DNA of 64,000 bases from Taeniopygia guttata. Lineage: Eukaryota; Chordata; Aves; Passeriformes; Estrildidae. Location: the NCBI RefSeq assembly GCF_048771995.1, contig NC_133030.1, positions 42,222,001 through 42,286,000 on the forward strand, given 5' to 3'. The notes under the pieces are model-generated. The model was given only the letters and a program-made list of their open reading frames with translations, ran no database searches and had not been told where the DNA came from. Of this stretch, positions 56,646 to 64,000 are shown in pieces; the stretch's first letter is position 1, and every line of letters starts with the position of its first letter. Both the position numbers and the translations under genes were made by a program.

Positions 56646-59600
56646 GTAAAGCAGGGGCCCTTCCCCAACTCTCTCCAGCTACTTCAGGGTGGGCCATGGG
56701 TGGGCAGGAGGTAGGGTGGCATCGACTGTCTGTGCTTTCACAGTGCAGTATCGCAGAGCTTTCTAAGAATGGCTGTGGGGAGAGAGATGCAGGGCTCAGC
56801 CAAGGGCCCTGGCAGAAGCTCCAGCCACTAAGCTGGGCACGGGCAGAGAGACATGACCTGGTTCCCTGGGGCTATACCAGGGGCAGCTGGGGGACCCCCC
56901 AGGCATGGTGGACCCTGTGAGACATGCCAGGCAGGCAGGAAGTTTTGGTGTGATTTGGTGCTCTGGTGAAGAGCCTGAGCATGCACCTCCTGGCCATGGA
57001 CCACAGCAGCTCAGGGGCAACCTGCCTGCTTCCTGCTTCTGTGGACAGAACTCGGGACCCAGAAAAGCCCTGCTACTTTGGATCTGCTTTCTTTACTGTT
57101 CAGCCTCAGCAGTTTTACATGTCAGTGATGCTTCACAGAGGGACTTTGTTTTCTTGCATGGCATACCTTGATGGTAGATCTTTTCCTGGCAGATACAGAC
57201 ACAAGTCTGAGGTATTCTCACTGCCTTTTCTGGCTAAATTTTATTTTTTCTGTCATCTACCATTTCCCTAGGGCTGGCAACAAGAGCAAGTGCCTGAGAC
57301 TTTGCTCAGAAATCTTGAGGTTTATCAAGGCAGATGATTTTTGGCTTCCAAACCAGAATGGGAATGCATCTTGGCTTGCATCCTGGTAGAGACAGGGATA
57401 AAGCACAAGGTTTTCCAAAGGATAGGGACTGGACTTGATGCAGGATATGGCAGCCGCTATATCTGAGACATTTTCAGGGTATTGAAGGCAAGGATAAAAC
57501 GGTTAAGTTCAAAGAAAAATTTCTTGGGGAGGGGGGAGGGGGGAGAGGATGTGGACAGATAAATGGGCTGGAAAGATAACTTTTGTGGCTGGGTTTTGTA
57601 GTCTTGTGAAGTGGTGATGTGAATGTTAAGGAGTCCACAAGAGGGGCAGTGCAAAATGAAAATAGAAGATTAAAGTCTGTGTGACAGTTACAACTGTCAG
57701 AAGGCAGCAGAAGGACCAGATCTCAGCAGAGAATGGCTGGTGCATGAAGCTCATGACATGAAGCCTGGAGACCTCTGTTCTCCCCTGCCTAAGGGGCTTG
57801 GGAGTGTTGCAGTCAGCATTGCAGGCATTGCTAAGGAATTCCAGAAAAGATCAAGGACAGAGATAAGAGAGGTGGAGCAGATAAGATCTGTGTTAAAAAC
57901 AAAAGCTCTGAGTCTGTTTAGTTAAACAAAGCAGGGGCTATATTGTGTTGTGAGGGTTTGCAACAAATAAAGCCTGAGAGAAGGGTGATGGAGAAGGGAG
58001 GGACCTACAGGGGTGAAAAGAGGAAAACACATGCTGAATATTGGGAAAAATGGTATATCCAAGAAGCTGGAATATCTGCAGTGCCATTGCCCTGCAGAGA
58101 GACCAGAAAAGAAATGGTTTTCTGTAGAAGAATTCAAATTATCTTTTTCCCCAGAGGGAGGTCCTTACTCTGGTCCATCAAACTATATCCCAGGCCAGTG
58201 TGTTGGTGAAGAGAGAGTGGTCATTTCCCAGCTGTGCTGGGATCCCCAAGGATGTCAGATGTGTCCCTCCTGGCAACAGGGATACTAAAGGCATCACACA
58301 TCCCCTGGGCTACAGCTTTACACTGGTGTGGAGGGTGTGTCCTGTGCTTCAACGATGTTATCTGCTGTGACCCTTTCTCAACTACTGCCCTGCAGGAGAA
58401 GGGTGAGGAAGAGAATTACCCAGTCATTTCCATGCCTTGTTTCCCTAGGACTCTTCTGATGACATGAGGAAAGTCCAAAGGAGGGAGAAGAATCGCATTG
58501 CTGCCCAGAAGAGCCGCCTGAGGCAGACCCAGAAGGCAGACACACTGCACTTGGTGAGCATTCCCACCCTTTCTCATCCCTGGTGCTGAGGACTCATAGG
58601 AGACAACTGTGATTTTCCCCTGGGACTCAGAGCAGAGATGCTCAGTGGAGGCAGGACAGGAGAATTGAGGCCAGGGCAGGATGTAGGACTCAGCACTTGC
58701 AGTGAGAGCACGCAGCCCAGGATGACTGCCATTGAAGCGTTTAGTTTTGCAGCTAGTTTTGAATCCATCTTTATCTCTCAGTCTTGCATTAGCAATTTCC
58801 TTTCCCAGCCTCTTCTGATTGAGCTCTTTGAAAGCATAGTCTCACCTGGCTTGGCTCTCCCCAGGTTTGAAATTCATGGCACCACTTATGCAGAGGTGCA
58901 ACAGCATACAAAGATATTTTTCTGTGCCACTGTGGGCACCCCCAACACCTCTTCCCAGTGAGAAGAATTAATATTTGCCTTTCAGAAGGGATGGTCACTT
59001 CTGGCTGTGTGTGTTTGGGTAGCTGTATGTTGTCATTGTTGGAGTATAAGGGCTTTGCACATTGATAAGTGTGTCCCGTGTATTTTGGGCCACTGATGGG
59101 AAGGATGAAGAACATGCAGCTTGCAGGGGCAGAAACCATCTTTATCCCTATGCTGGGCTTGGCTGTCTTTTGAAAAGTGGTAGTTGAACTCATGTTTGAA
59201 AAAACATCCTTTGATTTAGCAGTCTCCATATTTCCATTATTGGAAATAATTCTTGAGAATCTAGTTCTGAACCTTCCTCCTTACCTAGTGCCTTTAGTCC
59301 ATGGTTGGAGCTAAGTTTAAGGTAGAGATTTCATTCTTTTCTCAGTAGCTGATGAACCTTCTAGAGCTGACATGACTCTAGGCTGATTGCATGACATCAG
59401 CCAACAGCAATGGCTCTGGACAGCTGTATCTGAGAGAAGTGATAAAATACCCTTTCCTTGGGGTCAGTGCTCTCTCTACAGTAATCCTAGAGGTAGGTAT
59501 GGGCTCTGAGCTTCCCCCAGGAAAATTCTGCCTAGCTGTGCACCAAGCAGGATTGGGTGGCTTTTGTTAGAGCAAATAGCAAACCACTTGCTTATGAGAT

Positions 59601-61169
59601 TACTGCTGCTCAGCTAGCATTGATAGCACACAGTCCTTGCCTCCCCATTGGGATGGGGCAGTGGGGCTAAGTCCAGTTTGAATCCCGACAGGCAAATGAA
59701 AAAATGCAGGAAGACAAGTAGATGATGGATGGTCAATTTCTGCTAGCTATTTTTTCAATTCCAGTGGACAGTGACCCCCTGCTGCTCCTGGGTTCATTCC
59801 CTGAGCACTCTTTTCCTTTGGTCGATTCTGCATCAGGGTCTTTGCTTCTCTGATGTGGTTCTTCACAGAAAAGCATGGCTCCTTTTTAGCTATGGTGGTA
59901 TGAAAGGAGCCACCAGCTCCATCTACCCCAGGGTTTTATAGCTTGTGTTTTGATGGGAATGAGTCATAGGAAAGCTGGGACTCCTGGCCCCTGGGTGATT
60001 CCCATCAGTTCCTGAGTTCAACAACAGTCATGATTTCCAAACCATTTGGTCATGCCTGAGAGATGCTGTTTGCTATGCGAGTTCCTGCTGGGACAGCAGC
60101 TGTAATTGCTGGGTGCATTTCAACCTGTGCACAGACTGGGCACCCTCTGGAATCAGCATGGCAGCAGAGGGGCAAGCAGAAGGTTTGCTTTGCCAAGGTG
60201 GTGGTGCAGTTTTCCAGAGAGAGCCTCCATGTGCTGGGTCTTGCTTTAGCACTCTCAGCTGAGTTTCCAATCCTCTGGTCCTGCCCAGGCTGCTGGCTTC
60301 ATGGTCAGTTGATGCCTGCAATGCTTCAGCCCAGAGCTGGCTGCATTTCAGCAGAAGCAGAGGTATCAAAGGCTTTGGTGCTCTCAGTATTGTTGAGACA
60401 AGGCTGAACATCATTATTAACCCCTTTGTTGTTATTCTCATTCATACCAGTATTAATTCAGTTCTTTTGCGGCCTTAGTTTCTCTTTTCTTCTGACTCAA
60501 GCGTCTCTTCTTCCTCCCCATCGAGCTGCTGCTTTCCTCGGCTGCTAGCAGGAAGCAGTGAGTCTCTTCTTTCCAGGGCCATGACAGGTTTCCTGTGGCA
60601 GGTGGTTTTCTGGTTAAAGACGGCGGTTATTCAACGTGCTCTCCCCGGGGGCTGGGCTGCCCGGGAAGCACCCGGAGATGTGTGTGTGCATGAGAGGGAG
60701 CGAGAAAGCCTGGGCGGGAGCAAGCCACAGTCAGTTCTCGTAAGCCGGGGCTGGGGAGCGTGGCTGGGGCTGCCGGCATCGCACCCACACGCGGCCTGGC
60801 CAGCCAGGGTTTGCCCAGGCGTGGCTCTGTGATGAATTTACCAGAAATACATAGTTCTGGAAATTCTGTGGGGCAGAGAGGTGAAGGACCACAGCCCTCA
60901 TGTCCCTAGCTCATCCCTGTGGGTCCCATGCTGAGGAAACCCCTGTGGTTTTGTCTCCTCAGGAGAGTGAAGACTTGGAGAGACAGAATGCTGCCCTGCG
61001 CCGGGAAATCAAGCAGCTGACAGAGGAAATGAAGCACTTCACCTCAGTGCTGAGCTCCCATGAACCGCTCTGCTCCATCCTGACATCCCCTCCACCGCCT
61101 CCAGAAGTGCTTTATGCCACACACTCTTTTCACCAGCCCCACATTAGCTCCCCACGCTTCCAGCACTGA
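56580..61169 (+). CDS. BATF: BATF, basic leucine zipper ATF-like transcription factor, three coding exons
   Basis: The spliced coding sequence is 56580-56645, 58449-58553 and 60963-61169, giving 125 aa, equal to the mammalian protein. BATF is a nuclear bZIP factor without a transactivation domain. It pairs with JUN proteins, and in lymphocytes and dendritic cells the BATF-JUN dimer cooperates with IRF4/IRF8 at composite AP-1-IRF elements to drive Th17, B-cell switching and dendritic-cell programmes (family knowledge). Visible features are the basic region 29-53, the bZIP signature Asn37-x7-Arg45-x9-Leu55, and zipper positions Leu55, Leu62, Leu69, Leu76 and Phe83. Ser44 matches the mammalian Ser43 phosphosite that controls DNA binding. 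The C-terminal Phe-His-Gln-Pro-His motif and Ser-Ser-Pro-Arg-Phe-Gln end are conserved. Confidence 0.97.
56646..58448 (+). other. BATF: BATF intron 1
   Basis: It runs 1.8 kb from donor GTAAAG to acceptor TTTCCCTAG. It contains a G-rich run at 57526-57547 (tracts of 4, 6 and 6 G) that may form a quadruplex. I see no exon or recognisable transposon. Confidence 0.92.
58449..58553 (+). CDS. BATF: BATF second coding exon, basic region
   Basis: The 105 bp encode residues 23-57, with acceptor CCCTAG on the left, donor GTGAGC on the right, and phase 0 at both ends. The exon begins Asp-Ser-Ser-Asp-Asp, then carries the DNA-binding basic region with Arg-Glu-Lys-Asn-Arg-Ile-Ala-Ala-Gln-Lys-Ser-Arg, and ends with Leu55-His-Leu57. 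The codon after Ser-Arg is Leu where human has Gln. Length, phase and content mirror the JDP2 exon at 38655. Confidence 0.97.
60486..60499 (+). promoter_or_regulatory. BATF: AP-1 site with adjacent TTTC in BATF intron 2
   Basis: TGACTCA (60493-60499) is preceded by TTTC (60486-60489) with a 3-base spacer. The AP-1-IRF composite element that BATF-JUN-IRF4 binds has TTTC with a 4-base spacer, so this is a near match, not an exact one. A second AP-1 site, TGAGTCA, lies 530 bp upstream at 59960-59966. Confidence 0.35.
60612..60828. promoter_or_regulatory. BATF: small intragenic CpG-rich patch in BATF intron 2
   Basis: About 17 CpG dinucleotides lie in roughly 215 bp with high GC, flanked by CpG-poor intron and ending about 135 bp before the last exon. 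It could be an internal promoter, an enhancer kept unmethylated, or a GC-rich insertion. No ATG-started reading frame here joins the BATF frame convincingly. Confidence 0.5.
60963..61169 (+). CDS. BATF: BATF last coding exon, leucine zipper and C-terminus
   Basis: Sixty-eight codons plus TGA encode residues 58-125. The exon begins Glu-Ser-Glu-Asp-Leu and carries zipper leucines 62, 69 and 76 with Phe83. It then has the conserved Ser-His-Glu-Pro-Leu-Cys, a proline run (five consecutive Pro) and the conserved C-terminus. Of the zipper residues reported in mouse to contact IRF4 (His55, Lys63, Glu77), the equivalents here are His56, Arg64 and Glu78, with a conservative Lys to Arg change. Confidence 0.97.
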   Translation, partial: ESEDLERQNAALRREIKQLTEEMKHFTSVLSSHEPLCSILTSPPPPPEVLYATHSFHQPHISSPRFQH

Positions 61170-61615
61170 GCCAGCCAGCAGGAGAGCAGCCTGCCAGCTC
61201 CACTGACAACAAGAAGTAACTTTGTGGGGCTTGCTTTCCCATCCAAGGGAAGGAATTGGACAGATGGACATTCCTTCTTAAAGTATGCATTCTGAGTGAT
61301 TTGCCTAAGACTTGCTCCCTGTGCAGAAATGGCAGAGCCACCATGAAACATCTTTGGACAGTTTCCAGCTTGGATTCTGGGAGGAAGAGGCAGTCACAAA
61401 AGGGCACCAACCCCCTTCTCTGGTCCTTGTCTGGGGAGACTCACAGGAGTGTGTGGCACCGGCAGTCTCCATAAGAGCAGCTGGCCATGGCACGCAACAG
61501 CCAGACCTCCAGGAAGAGGAAAGGGAGCAGGGATGGAGGGGAAGGTTGGGGGGCACAGAGTGTCAGGGCAAAACTGGTTTATTTTTGTAAAATAAAGATT
61601 GAAAATGCTTAACTC
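61170..61615 (+). other. BATF: BATF 3' UTR (end approximate)
   Basis: About 445 bp run from the stop codon to the expected cleavage region. There is one canonical AATAAA at 61591, followed by a T-rich TTTGTTTTC stretch. No other hexamer precedes it, so a single short 3' UTR is expected, as in mammalian BATF. Confidence 0.8.
61591..61596 (+). terminator. BATF: AATAAA polyadenylation signal of BATF
   Basis: A canonical hexamer 422 bp after the BATF stop codon, followed by an A-rich stretch and a T/G-rich downstream element near 61615. This is a stronger signal than the AGTAAA used by neighbouring JDP2. Confidence 0.9.
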
Positions 61616-64000
61616 TTTGTTTTCAAAATAGGATTTGAGTCACTCCTAAGGGCTGTCATGATACAGTGAAGACACAGGCAGCAGGATGGGAGAACTTGGA
61701 GCCCAGAAAACAGCCCTGCATGCACAGGAGTCTAATCCAGGGCCAGCGACCAGACCCCCACTTTTAGAAGGAGGGGGCCCATGCATGTAGGCTGGGCAGA
61801 CTGAGGAGCAGTGGTTTGGGGGGTGGTGAGGTCCCAGGGGAGCCTCTTTGCTGCAGGGTGTGACCTGGCTAAAGAGTGTGACATGCCATGTGGTGGCTAT
61901 GCCTCCACATGCTCCCTTGCATGAGTGGAGGTGCACTGCCATGCTGTGTCAGCTCCCAGGTCTTGGTGGGCTGGCGGAGCCCTCAGTTTGGCCAAGGGCA
62001 CAGCTGGGAAGGAGCATCATGGTATGGAGGGAGCGGATGGTGTTTTCCTGGAGTGCACAGGAGAAGCAGAACCCAGCAAGACTCTTGCTCCAAGGTACCC
62101 TGCTAAGGCATTTAGCTGCAGCCTACATTCTTTCCCCTTGCCCATCAGTCACAGCTCCACAAAAGGCTGCTGCACTATCTCATGCATTGAAACAGATGAA
62201 ACCTGAAAGGTCACAGAGTAGATTAGTAAGTACTCTGAGTCTGATTTATTGGAAACACGAGCCAGTCCATACAGGTGGTCTCTTGCACCTCATCCCACAC
62301 CAGGCAGCAGCCCCACTTTATACACAAGGCTGAAGCCCACCTTCCAGTGGTTCTGTTGCCAACAATGGCTCAGGACTGTTGCCATCTTCAAGGAGCATCA
62401 GCTGCAATCTTTTCAGCATAGACTACCACAAGCAGTGCTGCTGAAGTAAGCTTTTAAATGAGGGAAATAGACCGAATTTGTAGATATCCTTCTTGCAGGC
62501 ACAGAGAAGCAGCCTATTTCCAGATAGGTTTTGGCCCATCATCATAACCCTCAAGAGTGTTTGGGTAAAGTCTATAATGTGCTGTGCTGTGCATATTTTC
62601 TCTCTCTGGTTTGCACTAGCGAGATGATAACCAAATACCGTCTTGTCTCAGCAAGCTGTCCTCAGGATAGGTGTAGATAGCACTGTGATTTCTCCTGCCA
62701 TGATCTGCTCAGAGGTTTGTGAGCCTCCTGCCTCCAGTTTCTGTGCCAGCATGGGGAGCACCGTGGCCAGAGATGCCTGGTGTCAGCACATTGGCCTGGG
62801 TGCCACCACCCTACAAAAGCAGTGCTGAGGCAATGGGTGATTGCACTGGCTCTCCCTGCCTGTGTAGCTCTGGAATGAGGATGAACATGTTTAGGAAAGG
62901 ACATAGGGAATGATGCTGGTTATTCTAGCCACGGAGCTGGGTTTCTGCATATATGACATGCCGAATACATCTACAGGAACAATTTTATTGTGTCTTACAC
63001 CATCCCTCTCTGCTAGATCTCACACCAATAGGCTTCACTCTAACCATTAGTTCAACAGAGCTGCTGATTCCTTGCACAGGCTATGCTTTGAGCCAGTCAG
63101 GCTACACAGGCTTTTCCCAAGGTGCTTTTCTCTGGAATTTGTCCCTTAAAGACTGAGAGAGACAACTGACTCCAGCTCTAGATAAGTTTGTCTTTACAGG
63201 CTCTACTTCTGCTCCTTGAGCTTATGGTGGATTTTCTCCCAGATTTTTCACTTTCACTTTTGCTGTTCCTTAGGGTTCTGGTTTTCCCATGCTTCCTGGT
63301 TTACATTCAGAGAAAAAAGCTACTGCTACCTTGACTGGGATTTGCTGTGGAGGGCACTGCAGGCTCATGCTCTTCACTGGAGGATGCAAGAGTCCCACCA
63401 ACGCTTGCAGTGTTGCACACAGTGAGAGAGCTCCATCCGTGCTGCGACCTTTGTATTTTCTCCTGGCTATAAAATGCTAAACTTTGTTTTAGCTGCAGAT
63501 GGAGAAGGTCCTACCGTGATGTATATGTGACCTATGCCCACACAGATACGGAGCCATTATTTCTGCTGCAAAGCTGCTGAAGTCTGGATCCTTCAGGCTG
63601 GGTGGGGCTCTGTGTAATGCCAGCAGAATTGCTAGATCCAGTCACTGGTAACGTCTCAGACCTATTACTACAACTCAGAACAAAAACAAGCAGCCAGTGG
63701 TGAGACTGGGACACGGGTTTGCAACAACATCCTCTCCAAAACCTAAACAATATTCTTGGCATCATCAGTCAATGTGTCCTTCCTCTGCATGGCTGACTGT
63801 GAGCTGGAAGGCCTCCTACCTGCCCTGTGTTCAGCCATTCTGGGCAAACCAAGCCATTCTGGTGTTTGCTGGTCCTAGGAGACACATATTCCAGTCTGAC
63901 CTGGCTTTGTCCCAGTCTTGCCCACAAAACCTGATCACAGAACGTGATCTGCATGGTTCAAGCCGGTTTTGACCTCTGCTTTCATCTGTAATTGTGAGGT
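61616..64000. other. intergenic DNA downstream of BATF
   Basis: No exon, RNA gene or recognisable repeat is visible. One AP-1 consensus TGAGTCA lies just past the polyadenylation site (61636-61642). In other vertebrates the next gene is FLVCR2; none of its transmembrane-coding exons is seen here. Confidence 0.6.

Larger units (their letters stand above)
58554..60962 (+). other. BATF: BATF intron 2
   Basis: It runs 2.4 kb from donor GTGAGC to acceptor TGTCTCCTCAG. It contains two consensus AP-1 sites (59960-59966 and 60493-60499) and a small CpG-rich patch (about 60612-60828). No exon is recognisable; the frame at 60581-60832 lies in the CpG patch and lacks a domain. Confidence 0.92.

Noticed and set aside
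61616..64000. Search for FLVCR2 first exons or a third bZIP gene downstream of BATF
   Set aside because: No hydrophobic multi-span frame, no CpG island and no bZIP signature are present in this stretch.

Overview
This is vertebrate nuclear DNA, almost certainly from a bird and possibly a songbird. Coding exons are short and bounded by GT-AG introns, most of the window is CpG-poor non-coding DNA, and two large CpG islands stand out. The interspersed repeats are 5'-truncated CR1 LINE fragments ending in the avian-type 3' tail (TTCTATGATTCTATGA). No prokaryotic features, operons, CRISPR arrays, tRNA or rRNA genes were seen.

Two protein-coding genes are supported, both on the + strand and both small bZIP transcription factors. 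JDP2 (Jun dimerization protein 2, 163 aa) has coding exons at 33927-34127, 38655-38759 and 39603-39788. BATF (basic leucine zipper ATF-like factor, 125 aa) has coding exons at 56580-56645, 58449-58553 and 60963-61169. All junctions are GT-AG and phase 0. In both genes the middle coding exon is exactly 105 bp and carries the basic region, and the last exon opens with Glu-Ser-Glu and carries most of the zipper. This marks them as tandem paralogues and agrees with the vertebrate FOS-JDP2-BATF order (FOS would lie left of this window and FLVCR2 to the right).

Layout: 1-22.0 kb is intergenic DNA with low-complexity tracts and a pentanucleotide microsatellite. A CpG island at 22.08-23.35 kb has a TATA box at 22577 and a strong splice donor at 23216; it is the likely JDP2 promoter and non-coding first exon. 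JDP2 intron 1 (about 10.7 kb) holds CR1 pieces and an AT-rich motif cluster near 25.1 kb. JDP2 intron 2 has three consensus AP-1 sites within 123 bp. JDP2 ends near 40.66 kb with a variant polyadenylation signal. The 16 kb between the genes holds an orphan CpG island with a (CCGTG)15 repeat (42.39-43.2 kb), more CR1, a CpG-retaining patch near 49.7 kb, and a probable endogenous-retrovirus LTR in minus orientation (about 52.92-53.78 kb). BATF follows, with a plausible proximal promoter near 56.3 kb, AP-1 motifs and a small CpG-rich patch in intron 2, and a canonical AATAAA at 61591. The final 2.4 kb is unremarkable.

Functionally, both proteins lack a transactivation domain, dimerize with JUN-family partners and bind TGASTCA sites, so they act as AP-1 modulators. 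The AP-1 motifs inside both genes suggest, but do not prove, feedback control. I did not find a new biological system. The points most worth checking are the JDP2 intron 2 AP-1 cluster, the orphan CpG island with its pentamer repeat, the JDP2 core promoter with a C/EBP-ATF motif, and the LTR-like element.
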